From NCBI GenBank assembly GCA_963708735.1, contig CAVPTW010000042.1, positions 186,001-250,000 of the forward strand: DNA of 64,000 nt, given 5' to 3'. Origin of the DNA: JAGPUQ01 sp963708735 (lineage in GTDB: Bacteria; Pseudomonadota; Gammaproteobacteria; Pseudomonadales; Porticoccaceae). The notes beneath the pieces were generated by a model. The model was given only the letters and a program-made list of their open reading frames with translations. It was not told the DNA's origin and did no database searches. A program made the translations under genes and the position numbers. Of the stretch, positions 30,625 to 39,735 are shown one piece after another. The stretch's first letter is position 1. Every line of letters starts with the position of its first letter.

Positions 30625-31773
30625 CTAGCCGGATCGTTGCTGCGCCATGAGATCGATAAAGTGATCAAACAGGGGCGCCACATCGTTGGGACCGGGGCTC
30701 GCCTCGGGATGACCCTGGAAGCTGAAGGCGGGACAGTCGGTGCGTCGCATCCCCTGCAAGGTACCGTCGAACAGCGAGCGGTGAGTGGCGCGCAGGTTGG
30801 CCGGCAGACTGGCCTCATCGACCGCAAAACCGTGGTTCTGGCTGCTGATCATCACGCGCCCGGTGGCCAGATCCTGCACCGGATGGTTGGCGCCGTGGTG
30901 GCCGAATTTCATTTTGACGGTACGCGCGCCGGAGGCGAGTGCGAGCAACTGATGACCGAGACAGATCCCGAACACCGGAATTCCGGTGCCGAGGATTTCC
31001 CGGATCGCGGCGATGGCGTAAGCGCAGGGCTCGGGATCGCCAGGGCCGTTGGACAGGAACACACCATCGGGCCGCAACGCCAGCACGGCGGCGGCGGGCG
31101 TCTGGGCTGGCACCACGGTAAGCGCGCAGCCGCGTTCGACGAGGAGGCGGAGAATATTGCGCTTGATCCCGAAGTCGTAGGCCACCACCCGGTAACTGCC
31201 GGGCGCGTCCGGGTCGCGATGGCCGGAGCCCAATCGCCAGGCGCCGGAACGCCACTCGTAGGGCTCTGTCACCGAGACCTCGCGGGCGAGATCCAGCCCC
31301 TGCAACCCTCCGAACGCGCGGGCCGCGGCGCGCGCCGTATCGGCATCCACCGCGCCGGCCATCAGGCAGCCATTCTGGGCGCCGTGCTCGCGCAGATGAC
31401 GGGTCAGGCGGCGGGTGTCGATGTCCGCGATGCCGACCACGCCATGGCGGCGCAGGTAATCATCGAGATTTTCCGCGCTGCGGAAATTGCTGGCGAGCAG
31501 GGGTAGGTCGCGAATCACCAGACCGGCCGCCCAAATCCCGCGCGATTCTTCATCCTCGGCGTTGACACCGACGTTGCCGATATGGGGGTAGGTGAGCGTG
31601 ACGATCTGGCGGGCATAGGAGGGATCAGTGAGAATTTCCTGATAGCCCGTCATTGCCGTATTGAATACCACTTCGCCGCTCGCCAGGCCCTCGGCCCCGA
31701 TGGCGGTACCGAGGAACTCGGTGCCGTCGGCGAGCACCAGAAGCGCGGGCGGACGACGGGGCTGAGTAGTCAA
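30625..31773 (-). CDS. carA: carbamoyl-phosphate synthase small subunit
   Basis: This 382-residue glutamine amidotransferase subunit feeds ammonia to CarB. The N-terminal CPSase_sm domain contains VLADGTEFLGTAIG and GEVVFNTAMTGYQEILTDPSY. The class I glutaminase domain has the nucleophile Cys in FGICLGHQLLAL (about residue 270) and the His/Glu dyad in FQGHPEASPGP. It heads the carA-carB-greA unit. A terminator of the upstream dapB unit and a short array of 15-bp repeats lie in its leader region. Confidence 0.98.
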   Translation of the reverse strand: MTTQPRRPPALLVLADGTEFLGTAIGAEGLASGEVVFNTAMTGYQEILTDPSYARQIVTLTYPHIGNVGVNAEDEESRGIWAAGLVIRDLPLLASNFRSAENLDDYLRRHGVVGIADIDTRRLTRHLREHGAQNGCLMAGAVDADTARAAARAFGGLQGLDLAREVSVTEPYEWRSGAWRLGSGHRDPDAPGSYRVVAYDFGIKRNILRLLVERGCALTVVPAQTPAAAVLALRPDGVFLSNGPGDPEPCAYAIAAIREILGTGIPVFGICLGHQLLALASGARTVKMKFGHHGANHPVQDLATGRVMISSQNHGFAVDEASLPANLRATHRSLFDGTLQGMRRTDCPAFSFQGHPEASPGPNDVAPLFDHFIDLMAQQRSG

Positions 31774-31828
31774 GCGCTTCTCCGGTTGCTAACACTGATA
31801 ACGGTACACGATGGCCACGACACGAACC

Positions 31829-31903
31829 CTGTCGTCGGCAAATCTGTCGACGGTAACTCTTTCAACAACAATTCTTTCGATTGCAACGCTTCTCAGCGCA
31901 AAA
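31829..31903. repeat. array of five degenerate 15-bp repeats upstream of carA
   Basis: Five consecutive 15-mers begin at 31829, 31844, 31859, 31874 and 31889 (for example CTGTCGTCGGCAAAT, CTGTCGACGGTAACT, CTTTCAACAACAATT, CTTTCGATTGCAACG). Each starts CT[GT]TC or CTTCT, and most end in an A/T-rich triplet. The array lies 56-130 bp upstream of the carA start and just past the terminator at 31912. Phasing of 15 bp could mean a protein-binding array or the relic of a five-residue coding repeat. Confidence 0.5.
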
Positions 31904-31911
31904 TTCGGGCT

Positions 31912-31946
31912 GCAAAAAAGCGAGATGAAGGCGGGCTTCATCTCGC
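31912..31946 (-). terminator. terminator of the dapB-hydrolase transcript
   Basis: An 11-bp perfect stem (GCGAGATGAAG / CTTCATCTCGC, 31920-31930 and 31936-31946) has a five-base loop. Read on the minus strand it is followed by CTTTTTTGC. It lies about 110 bp after the alpha/beta hydrolase stop and insulates carA from it. Confidence 0.88.
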
Positions 31947-32053
31947 TCATTTGGCTCCTGTTTGCGGCTGCCGGTGGAGGTTCTCCGATCAGCGAAAAAT
32001 TCGCGCAAATTTTAGGCCATACCCCCCGCGGAGTCCAGCGCAATCGCCCACCC

Positions 32054-32863
32054 CTAAGCAGCACACTGGGGTTTCAGAAAGGGCACGAGCCGCGCCACAA
32101 CGCCATCGAGGTCGTGCCAGTGCGGGTGATGGCGCCCGCCCGGCAACACCTCCAGCGCCCGATAGTGCGCGGGCACGGTACGCTCGATCAGGTCGAGATT
32201 GGGCTGATAGCCGTATTCGTCGCGGTCGCCCACCAGCACATGGACCGGCCGGCGGATGGCGCGCAGCAAGGCTTCATAGCGCGCCTGGATCGTCGCGTCG
32301 CCGATTTCCGAGATCCAGCCCTGAAACAGGCGCTCGGTATTGGCGCCGTGGTATTTCTCCAGGCTGCGGCCGAGCTTGCCCGATTCCCAGGCCGCCACCG
32401 CCCGCGCGAGACCTTCTTGTGCCGCCGGATGCATCACCAGCTGGGGCGCAATCGCGACGGCGGCCTTGATCCGTTCCGGGTGCAGCGCCGTCGCGAGCAG
32501 CGCCAGGCAGCCACCGTAACTGTGGCCCACCAGCAGTGCGGAGCGGATGTCGAAGACTTGCAGCAGTTCCGCCAGCGTCGGTCCGGCCTCGTTGAGGCGG
32601 TGCTCCGCAACCTTGGGGAGGATCAACGGATCCGACTGCCCGTGCCCCCAGCGTTCATACAGCAGTGCGGGCCGGCCGGTCGCCGCCACCAGCGCCTCGG
32701 GCAGGCCGCGCCACAGGGGGATACAGTCCAGTCCGCCGTGGAGGAACACCAGCGTCGGCTGTGCCGGGACGATGTCTCCCAGCACCCGGGTATTGAGGCG
32801 ATGGCCGCCCGCCACCACGAAGCGGTCCGTGGTTTTCACCGCCGGTGGTTCCGCCACACTCAA
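32054..32863 (-). CDS. alpha/beta hydrolase
   Basis: This 269-residue alpha/beta-hydrolase-fold protein has the oxyanion motif LVFLHGGLD (about residue 40), the nucleophile elbow GHSYGG (Ser about residue 117), a candidate Asp in VLVGDRDEYG (about residue 215) and a candidate His in GGRHHPHWHDL (about residue 248). It starts inside the dapB stop (ATGA overlap), so it is translated with dapB. There is no signal peptide. The substrate is unknown; haloalkane, ester or C-C bond hydrolysis are all possible in this fold. Confidence 0.87.
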   Translation of the reverse strand: MSVAEPPAVKTTDRFVVAGGHRLNTRVLGDIVPAQPTLVFLHGGLDCIPLWRGLPEALVAATGRPALLYERWGHGQSDPLILPKVAEHRLNEAGPTLAELLQVFDIRSALLVGHSYGGCLALLATALHPERIKAAVAIAPQLVMHPAAQEGLARAVAAWESGKLGRSLEKYHGANTERLFQGWISEIGDATIQARYEALLRAIRRPVHVLVGDRDEYGYQPNLDLIERTVPAHYRALEVLPGGRHHPHWHDLDGVVARLVPFLKPQCAA

Positions 32864-33666
32864 TCCCGCAACCCCAGCACATCGCGCATGTCATAACGCC
32901 CGCCGGGCTGTCCGGCGAGCCATACGGCCGCGCGTACCGCGCCGCGCGCGAAGGCCATGCGGCTCGAGGCCTTGTGGGTGATTTCCACACGCTCGCCATC
33001 GGCGGCGAATGTCACGGTATGGTCGCCGACGATATCGCCGGCGCGCACCGACGCAAAACCGATGGTCTTGGGATCGCGAGCGCCGGTCTGGCCCTCGCGA
33101 CTGTAGACCGCCACCTGCCGCAGGTCCCGCCCCAGGGCCGCAGCCACGACTTCGCCCATGCTGAGCGCAGTGCCCGATGGCGCATCCACCTTGTGGCGAT
33201 GGTGGGCCTCGTAAATCTCGATATCGGACTCTTCACCCAGCACCCGGGCAGCAAGCTCGAGGAGTTTGAAACAGACATTGACGCCGGTGCTGAAGTTGGA
33301 GGCCATGCACAGCGGCAACCCCGCCGTCGTCGCGTCGAGCTGCGCCTTCTGCGTCGCGTCAAACCCCGTGGTGCCTATCACCAACGCCTTGTGATGCGCG
33401 GCGCATACCCGCGCGTTGGCGATGGTCGCCGCCGGGGCCGTGAAATCGATCAATACATCGAAGGCATCGGCAACCGCGGCCAGATCGTCGACGACGCGTA
33501 CGCCATTGGCGGTTACCCCGGCCAGGGTGCCGGCATCGGCGCCGAGAAACTCCGATCCCGGCCGCTCCAGGGCAACACCTAGGCGCGTTTCCGGGTGGCT
33601 CGCAACCGCCTCGACGAGGGTTCTGCCCATGCGGCCCGCGGCGCCGGCAATGGCGATCCGGATCAT
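32860..33666 (-). CDS. dapB: 4-hydroxy-tetrahydrodipicolinate reductase
   Basis: This 268-residue enzyme of lysine/diaminopimelate synthesis has the nucleotide-binding IAIAGAAGRMGRTLVEAV at the N terminus. The catalytic segment EAHHRHKVDAPSGTAL lies near residue 155, and TTGFDATQKAQL near residue 100. The position between dnaJ and carA is the conserved gammaproteobacterial order. It is cotranscribed with the downstream hydrolase. Confidence 0.97.
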   Translation of the reverse strand: MIRIAIAGAAGRMGRTLVEAVASHPETRLGVALERPGSEFLGADAGTLAGVTANGVRVVDDLAAVADAFDVLIDFTAPAATIANARVCAAHHKALVIGTTGFDATQKAQLDATTAGLPLCMASNFSTGVNVCFKLLELAARVLGEESDIEIYEAHHRHKVDAPSGTALSMGEVVAAALGRDLRQVAVYSREGQTGARDPKTIGFASVRAGDIVGDHTVTFAADGERVEITHKASSRMAFARGAVRAAVWLAGQPGGRYDMRDVLGLRD

Positions 33667-33745
33667 GCTGTTGTCCTGCTTTGGGGAGTCGTCAGCTTAA
33701 CAGCTCGTTGAAAAAGTGCCGCGGCAAGGGCGCAACGCCACGCAC

Positions 33746-34858
33746 TCAGCGCGCAAAACCTTCAAAAAACTTCTTGGCCGCATCAAACCAGGAAGTCCCC
33801 CGGGGCGAATGCTTGCCTCCTTCCAGACTTTCGTGGAACGCCTTCAGCAGCTCTTTCTGAGCCGCGGACAGATTCACGGGAGTTTCGACCACCACCTTGC
33901 ACAACAGATCGCCGGGACCGCCGCCGCGTACCGGCACGATGCCCTTGCCCCGTATCCGGAACAGGCGCCCGGTCTGAGTCTCGGGAGGGATTTTCAGATT
34001 GACGCGGCCGGTGAGGGTCGGCACTTCCAGTTCACCGCCCAATGCCGCATCGGCAAAGGAGATCGGCACTTCGCAATAGAGGTCGGCGCCGTCGCGCTGA
34101 AAGATGGGGTGCGGCTTGACCGCCACCTGGACATAGAGGTCGCCGGGCGGCCCACCCTCGGGCCCAGCTTCGCCTTCGCCGGTAAGCCGGATGCGGTCGC
34201 CGGTATCGACGCCGGCCGGGACCTTGACCGACAGGGTGCGGCTCTCTTCCACGCGACCACGGCCATAACAGCTGGCGCAGGGATCGGAGATCACCCGGCC
34301 ACGGCCGCGACAGGCCGGGCAAGTTTGCTGCACCGAGAAAAAACCCTGGGAGCGGCGAATCTGACCCTGGCCCTGGCAGGTTCCGCACACAATCGGCGCC
34401 GTGCCTTTACGAGCGCCACTGCCATCGCAGGTCGTGCAGTTCACCAGCGACGGTACCCTGATCTTGGTGGTAGTACCCTGGGCTGCTTCTTCGAGGGTCA
34501 ATTCCAGCTCATAGCGCAGATCGGCGCCGCGCACCGGCCCCGCGCGACGCCCGCCGCCGAAGATATCGCCGAATACGTCGCCGAACACGTCGCTGAAGCT
34601 GCCGCCGCCGCGCGGTCCGGCGCCACCACTGCCGTCCACCGCCGCGTGACCGTACTGGTCATAGGCGGCGCGCTTGGTGCTGTCGGTCAGTACTTCGTAG
34701 GCTTCCGTGGCTTCCTTGAAACGCGTCTCGGCACTCGGATCGTCCGGATTGCGGTCCGGGTGGTGTTTCATCGCGACCCGACGATAGGCTTTCTTGATCT
34801 CGGCCTCGCCGGCGCCACGCGCCACACCCAGTACTTCGTAGTAATCCCGCTTCGCCAT
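33746..34858 (-). CDS. dnaJ: molecular chaperone DnaJ
   Basis: This 370-residue Hsp40 has a J domain with the HPD motif (KHHPDRNPDD, about residue 33) that stimulates DnaK ATPase. A short Gly-rich linker follows, then four CxxCxGxG-type zinc repeats (CTTCDGSGA, CGTCQGQGQ, CPACRGRGR, CASCYGRGR) at about residues 140-205 and the C-terminal substrate-binding domains. The start is set at ATG 34858, beginning MAKRDYYEVLG. It follows dnaK after a 139-bp spacer that contains a small stem (ACGCAGG/CCTGCGT, near 34933-34955). Confidence 0.97.
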   Translation of the reverse strand: MAKRDYYEVLGVARGAGEAEIKKAYRRVAMKHHPDRNPDDPSAETRFKEATEAYEVLTDSTKRAAYDQYGHAAVDGSGGAGPRGGGSFSDVFGDVFGDIFGGGRRAGPVRGADLRYELELTLEEAAQGTTTKIRVPSLVNCTTCDGSGARKGTAPIVCGTCQGQGQIRRSQGFFSVQQTCPACRGRGRVISDPCASCYGRGRVEESRTLSVKVPAGVDTGDRIRLTGEGEAGPEGGPPGDLYVQVAVKPHPIFQRDGADLYCEVPISFADAALGGELEVPTLTGRVNLKIPPETQTGRLFRIRGKGIVPVRGGGPGDLLCKVVVETPVNLSAAQKELLKAFHESLEGGKHSPRGTSWFDAAKKFFEGFAR

Positions 34859-34997
34859 GGAATCTGTCGCTCGCCTCATTCGCAGTTCTGGAGTTCGGGC
34901 AGCGCCCGCTCATACACCACCCACAGCAAGAACGCAGGCACTTAAACCTGCGTCCTGCGCCGAGCAGAGACGCCCCGCAAAGGGCGCCCGGACTCTC

Positions 34998-36926
34998 TTA
35001 CTTCTTCTTGCCGGTCTCGTCCACTTCCTCGAACTCCGCATCCACGACATCGCCTTTCTCGGCACCGCTCTGTGCGCCGTCATTGGCCTGCTGGCTCGCG
35101 GTGGCCGCATCGGCGTACATTTTCTGGGCCAGCGCGGCGGATGCCTCGGACAATTTCGTGGCAGCCGCGTCGATGGCATCCTTGTCATCGCCCTTGAGTG
35201 CCGCTTCGACGCCCTCGATGGCGCTCTCGATCGCCGCCTTCTGCTCGGGGCTGGCCTTGTCGCCGGCATCGGCAAGCGTCTTGCGGGCGGCGTGCGCCAG
35301 ACCGTCGGCCTGATTGCGCGCCTGCACCAGCGCCTCGAACTTGCGATCCGCCTCGGCGTTGGCTTCGGCGTCCTTGATCATCTGCGCGACTTCCGCTTCG
35401 CTGAGACCGGAGGAGGCCTTGATCACGATGGACTGTTCTTTCCCGGTGGCCTTGTCTTTCGCCGACACATTGAGAATGCCGTTGGCGTCGATGTCGAAGG
35501 ACACCTCGATCTGCGGCATGCCGCGCGGCGCCGGCGGAATATCGGTGAGATCGAAGCGGCCCAGGGATTTGTTCTGCGCCGCCTGTTTGCGCTCACCCTG
35601 CACCACATGGATGGTCACCGCCGTCTGGTTGTCGTCGGCGGTAGAGAAGGTCTGCGACTTCTTGGTGGGGATCGTCGTGTTCTTCTCGATCAGCGGCGTC
35701 GCCACGCCACCCATGGTCTCGATACCCAGGGTGAGCGGAGTCACGTCCAGCAGCAGCACGTCAGTGACATGTCCGGACAGGACCGCACCCTGCAGCGCCG
35801 CGCCCACCGCCACGGCTTCGTCAGGGTTGACGTCCTTGCGCGGCTTCTTGCCGAAAAAGTCGGTGACTTTTTGCTGCACCAACGGCATGCGGGTCTGACC
35901 ACCCACCAGAATCACTTCGTCGATGTCCTTGGCGCTCTTGCCGGCATCGGCGAGCGCGGTGCGCACCGGACCCATGGTGCGCTCCACCAGGGATTCGACC
36001 AGGGATTCGAGCTTGGCACGGGTCAGCTTCACCACCAGGTGCTTGGGTCCGGTGGCATCGGCGGTGATATAGGGTAGGTTGACCTCGGTCTGCTCGCTCG
36101 ACGACAGCTCGATCTTGGCTTTTTCAGCGGCTTCCTTGAGGCGTTGCATGGCCAGCGGATCGCCCTTGAGGTTGATGCCGTTGTCCTTCTGGAACGCATC
36201 CGCCAGATAATTGATCAGATGCAGGTCGAAATCTTCGCCGCCCAGGAAGGTGTCGCCGTTGGTGGACAGCACTTCGAACTGGGTTTCGCCGTCGACATCG
36301 GCGATTTCGATAATGGAAATATCGAAGGTGCCGCCACCCAGGTCATACACCGCCACCACGCGATCGCCCTTGCCGGCGCGGTCCAACCCATAGGCCAGCG
36401 CTGCCGCTGTGGGTTCGTTGATGATGCGTTTGACATCCAGCCCGGCGATGCGGCCCGCGTCCTTGGTGGCCTGGCGCTGGGAATCGTTGAAATAGGCCGG
36501 CACCGTGATGACCGCCTCGGTGACTTTCTCACCGAGATAGTCCTCGGCGGTCTTCTTCATTTTCTTGAGAATTTCCGCGGAAATCTGCTGCGGCGCCATC
36601 TTTTTGCCCTTGCATTCGACCCAGGCGTCGCCGTTGTCCGCCTTGACGATCTTGTAGGGCACCATCTTGATGTCCTTCTGCACCACCTCGTCCTCGAAGC
36701 GGCGTCCGATCAGGCGCTTGATGGCAAACAGCGTATTGGTGGGATTGGTGACGGCCTGGCGCTTGGCAGCCTGACCCACGAGGATTTCCCCGTCCTCGGC
36801 ATAGGCAACCACGGACGGCGTGGTGCGCGCGCCCTCGGCGTTTTCGATTACCTTGGGCTTGTCGCCCTCCATGACGGCCACACAGGAATTCGTGGTGCCG
36901 AGGTCAATACCAATAATCCTACCCAT
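34998..36926 (-). CDS. dnaK: molecular chaperone DnaK (Hsp70)
   Basis: This 642-residue Hsp70 starts IIGIDLGTTNSCVAVMEG. It carries the ATPase signatures VYDLGGGTFDISIIEI and VILVGGQTRMPLVQ, the linker DVLLLDVTPLTLGIE, the substrate-binding domain, and the helical lid with the acidic C terminus typical of gammaproteobacteria (VDAEFEEVDE). The start at ATG 36926 matches the family, and five upstream codons are dropped. A sigma-32-like promoter at 36978-37005 precedes it, so it can be transcribed alone as well as with grpE. Confidence 0.98.
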   Translation of the reverse strand: MGRIIGIDLGTTNSCVAVMEGDKPKVIENAEGARTTPSVVAYAEDGEILVGQAAKRQAVTNPTNTLFAIKRLIGRRFEDEVVQKDIKMVPYKIVKADNGDAWVECKGKKMAPQQISAEILKKMKKTAEDYLGEKVTEAVITVPAYFNDSQRQATKDAGRIAGLDVKRIINEPTAAALAYGLDRAGKGDRVVAVYDLGGGTFDISIIEIADVDGETQFEVLSTNGDTFLGGEDFDLHLINYLADAFQKDNGINLKGDPLAMQRLKEAAEKAKIELSSSEQTEVNLPYITADATGPKHLVVKLTRAKLESLVESLVERTMGPVRTALADAGKSAKDIDEVILVGGQTRMPLVQQKVTDFFGKKPRKDVNPDEAVAVGAALQGAVLSGHVTDVLLLDVTPLTLGIETMGGVATPLIEKNTTIPTKKSQTFSTADDNQTAVTIHVVQGERKQAAQNKSLGRFDLTDIPPAPRGMPQIEVSFDIDANGILNVSAKDKATGKEQSIVIKASSGLSEAEVAQMIKDAEANAEADRKFEALVQARNQADGLAHAARKTLADAGDKASPEQKAAIESAIEGVEAALKGDDKDAIDAAATKLSEASAALAQKMYADAATASQQANDGAQSGAEKGDVVDAEFEEVDETGKKK

Positions 36927-36977
36927 TTGCGGTTCTCCCACCTGCCGACTGGCAGTTCGTTAACTGTTCGCGCTCGT

Positions 36978-37005
36978 ATATGCGGCTGGGCCGGGGAATT
37001 TCAAC
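36978..37005 (-). promoter_or_regulatory. candidate sigma-32 heat-shock promoter of dnaK
   Basis: On the minus strand GTTGAAA (36999-37005) is followed after 13 bp by CCGCATAT (36978-36985), close to the sigma-32 consensus CTTGAAA-N13-17-CCCCATNT. It overlaps the stop of grpE and ends 52 bp before the dnaK start. Confidence 0.6.
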
Positions 37006-37582
37006 CCTGACTGCCGGCATCAGGAACGCCCTGTGACACCACTACCATGGCCGGACGCACCAGGCGTTCGTTCAGGGTATAACCCTTTTGCAATACCTCG
37101 ACCACCTGATTTGCCCGCAACTCCGGATGAGGCACCGTGGCCACCGCCTGATGCAGCGCCGGATCAAAACTCTGCGCCGCCGGGTCCACGATCTGGACAC
37201 CGTGCTGGAGCAACACATCGAGCAGGCTCTTGTGCGTCAACTCGACACCCTCGCCCAGCGGCCGCAGCACCGGGTTGTCGCGATCGATCGCGGCCAGTGC
37301 CCGCTCGAGGTTGTCGACCACGGGCAGCAACGCCGCAACGAATTTTTCCAGCGCGTACTTGTGGGCGGTTTCGACATCCCGCTCGGCGCGGCGGCGCAGA
37401 TTCTGCATTTCCGCGGCGGCGCGCAGACCCTGATCGCGAGCGCTGTCCAGTGCCTGCTGCAATTCATCGATCCGGCGCTGCAACGCTTCCGGGTCGGTCG
37501 CGGTCGCCCCGGCAGCGGCGGCATCGTCCCGCGCCCCGGATTGACCTTCCGGATCTGTACTGGTCTGGTCTTCGGTCGTCAC
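37001..37582 (-). CDS. grpE: nucleotide exchange factor GrpE
   Basis: This 193-residue homodimeric exchange factor for DnaK has an acidic, disordered N terminus (about 35 residues). A long coiled coil follows (LQRRIDELQQALDSARDQ, then MQNLRRRAERDVETAHKYALEKF), and the C-terminal beta domain contains GVQIVDPAAQSFDPALHQAV and VVEVLQKGYTLNERLVRPAMV. It begins GTG or ATG-equivalent at 37582. A heat-shock promoter candidate lies just upstream. It is divergent from recN. Confidence 0.96.
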   Translation of the reverse strand: MTTEDQTSTDPEGQSGARDDAAAAGATATDPEALQRRIDELQQALDSARDQGLRAAAEMQNLRRRAERDVETAHKYALEKFVAALLPVVDNLERALAAIDRDNPVLRPLGEGVELTHKSLLDVLLQHGVQIVDPAAQSFDPALHQAVATVPHPELRANQVVEVLQKGYTLNERLVRPAMVVVSQGVPDAGSQG

Positions 37583-37617
37583 GGCGGCCTCCCCGCTGCG
37601 CTGGCTTCAGCGGCCCT

Positions 37618-37645
37618 TTATTGGGTCGGTGCTCCGGCTTTCAAG
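37618..37645 (-). promoter_or_regulatory. candidate sigma-32 heat-shock promoter of grpE
   Basis: On the minus strand a perfect CTTGAAA (37639-37645), a 13-bp spacer and CCCAATAA (37618-37625) match the sigma-32 promoter pattern. The element lies 36 bp upstream of grpE in the divergent grpE/recN region and has the same 13-bp spacing as the dnaK candidate. Confidence 0.65.
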
Positions 37646-37711
37646 ACACCGATTGCGCCCGGCCGACGGGATTGGTTATAACAGCCGCCACCCAGGCCAA
37701 CCGGCGGCGCC

Positions 37712-39394
37712 GTGCTCACCAGTCTCAACGTCACCGACTACAGCCTCGCCGAACAACTCGAGGTCGAGTTCGCCACCGGCATGACCGCGATCACCGGCGA
37801 GACCGGTGCCGGCAAATCCCTGGTGGTGGATGCCCTGGGCATGGCGCTGGGCGACCGCGGCGACACCGACCGCATCCGCACCGGCGCCGAACGCTGCGAA
37901 GTCGCCGCGCGTTTTGACGTGGCCGGCAATGCCGCCGTCCGGGACTGGCTCCAGAGCCAGGATTATCCGGTCGAGCCCGAGTGCCTGCTGCGCCGGATCT
38001 TCACCCGCGACGGCCGCTCGCGGGGCTATATCAACGGCCAGACGGCCACCATGCAGCAATTGCAGACGCTCGGCGAACTGCTGATCGACATCCACAGCCA
38101 GCACGAACATCAGTCGCTGTTGCGCCGCGAAACCCACGGCCAGCTGCTCGACAACCATGGCGATCACGGCGCCCTGCTCGCCGCCGTGGCCGAACCCTGC
38201 CGCGCCTGGCGGGAGCTCAACACCCGCCTGCACCAGCGGGAGAGCGACCGCGAGGGCCTGGCGGCGCGCCGCGAGCTGCTGGCTTTCCAGGTGGCGGAAC
38301 TCGACCGCCTCGCCCCGGTTACCGGCGAGCTCGCCGCGCTCGAGCGGGAACAGAAACTGCTCGCCAACGCGGGGCAGGTGCTCGACGACTGCCGCGCCTT
38401 GCTGGCCCTGGGCGGTGGCGACGGCGAGGGCAGTGACGTGCGCGCCATGCTCTACCGGGCGCAACAACTGGCGCAGGGCCTGGTCGCGGTCGGCGCCGAG
38501 GTCGCCAGCGCTGCCGAGCTGTTCGATTCCGCCCGCATCCAGGTGGACGAGGCACTGCGGGAGATCGAGGCCTTCGCCACCGGGGTCGAGGTCGATCCCG
38601 CGCGCCTGCAAGCCGTGGATGATCGCCTCGACAGCTACTATCGCCTGGCGCGCAAGCACGGTTCCGAGCCCGACACCCTGTCCGAACTGCACCAGCGGCT
38701 GGCTGCGGAGCTCGCCGAACTGAGCGGTGACGGCGAGGATCTGGCCGCCTTGCGCAAGACGCTCGCGCGCCACGAGAAGGCTTATCGCAGTGCGGCGGCG
38801 GCGCTGTCGCAGGCCCGGGAACAGACGGCGGCCAGCTTCTCGGCGGCGGTCAATGCGCAACTTGCCGCGCTCGGCATGGCGTCCGCCCGCTTCAGCGTGG
38901 CGATCCAGGCCCGGCGGGACAACGACCCCCATCCACTGGGCGCCGAGACCCTCGAATTCCTGATCAGCACCAATCCCGGACAACCGCCGCGCCCCCTGGC
39001 AAAGGTCGCCTCCGGTGGAGAACTGTCGCGCATCAGCCTCGCCATCCAGGTGGTGGCCGCGGCGCAAACGCGCATCCCGGTGCTGGTGTTCGACGAAGTG
39101 GATGTGGGCATCGGCGGCGCTACCGCAGCCGTGGTGGGACAACTCCTGCGCCGTCTCGGCGAACGGGGACAGGTGATCGCCATCACTCACCTGCCCCAGG
39201 TGGCGAGCTGTGCTCATCATCACCTCGCCGTGAGCAAGGTCGCCACCGGCGAGCGTACCCTCACCCAATTGCAGATGCTGGCTGCCCCCGCGCGCGTCGA
39301 CGAGATCGCCCGCATGCTGGGCGGCGCCCGCATCACTCCGAAAACCCTGGCCCACGCCCGCGATCTGCTGGCCCAGAGCGCGGCGGGTTGCTGA
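37712..39394 (+). CDS. recN: DNA repair protein RecN
   Basis: This 560-residue SMC-like ATPase acts in recombinational double-strand-break repair. The Walker A motif is ITGETGAGKSLVVDAL at about residue 30, the central coiled-coil region spans about residues 150-370, and the signature/Walker B part is ASGGELSRISLAI then VLVFDEVDVGIGG at about residues 430-470. The start is GTG 37712. It is divergent from grpE, the usual gammaproteobacterial neighbourhood. No SOS box could be confirmed by eye in the upstream 129 bp. Confidence 0.96.
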   Translation: MLTSLNVTDYSLAEQLEVEFATGMTAITGETGAGKSLVVDALGMALGDRGDTDRIRTGAERCEVAARFDVAGNAAVRDWLQSQDYPVEPECLLRRIFTRDGRSRGYINGQTATMQQLQTLGELLIDIHSQHEHQSLLRRETHGQLLDNHGDHGALLAAVAEPCRAWRELNTRLHQRESDREGLAARRELLAFQVAELDRLAPVTGELAALEREQKLLANAGQVLDDCRALLALGGGDGEGSDVRAMLYRAQQLAQGLVAVGAEVASAAELFDSARIQVDEALREIEAFATGVEVDPARLQAVDDRLDSYYRLARKHGSEPDTLSELHQRLAAELAELSGDGEDLAALRKTLARHEKAYRSAAAALSQAREQTAASFSAAVNAQLAALGMASARFSVAIQARRDNDPHPLGAETLEFLISTNPGQPPRPLAKVASGGELSRISLAIQVVAAAQTRIPVLVFDEVDVGIGGATAAVVGQLLRRLGERGQVIAITHLPQVASCAHHHLAVSKVATGERTLTQLQMLAAPARVDEIARMLGGARITPKTLAHARDLLAQSAAGC

Positions 39395-39735
39395 TCAGAC
39401 TTGCCGTCAATCCGCCGCGGGTTTGCGGACGCCCGCCGGCCATGCCGGGGATCGCGCGGAAATTTCGGCACCCCGGGGTCCATGACCACCCAGGACTGGG
39501 CGGCTTCCACCCAGCAATCGAGTTCCGGGCGAAAGATTTCCGGCCAATCCAGGGGACAAAACCCCGTGCAGGGATTTCTTGCCTACGACGGCCTGGACTA
39601 AACTACTCGTGAAAGGGCATTTATTCTTCCCATACCCCCTGGGTACGATCAACGCCGTGGAACCGACCGCCTCGACCACGGAGAGGCCGCGGAGAGACTC
39701 GTCGGAGCCCGTATCGCGCCTCGAGAGGAAGTGAG
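39395..39735. other. 341-bp spacer between recN and the Do protease
   Basis: No supported gene is visible. The base composition and word use shift within it, from GCC/CGC-rich sequence like the host genome to the GAG/AAG/CTC-rich sequence of the next gene, at roughly 39600-39700. It probably contains the left junction of acquired DNA. Confidence 0.4.

Noticed and set aside
31811..32896. long plus-strand frame starting upstream of carA
   Set aside because: It runs through a terminator hairpin and antisense through the alpha/beta hydrolase gene.
37676..39355. 559-codon open frame opposite recN
   Set aside because: RecN motifs are intact on the other strand; the antisense product has no family features.
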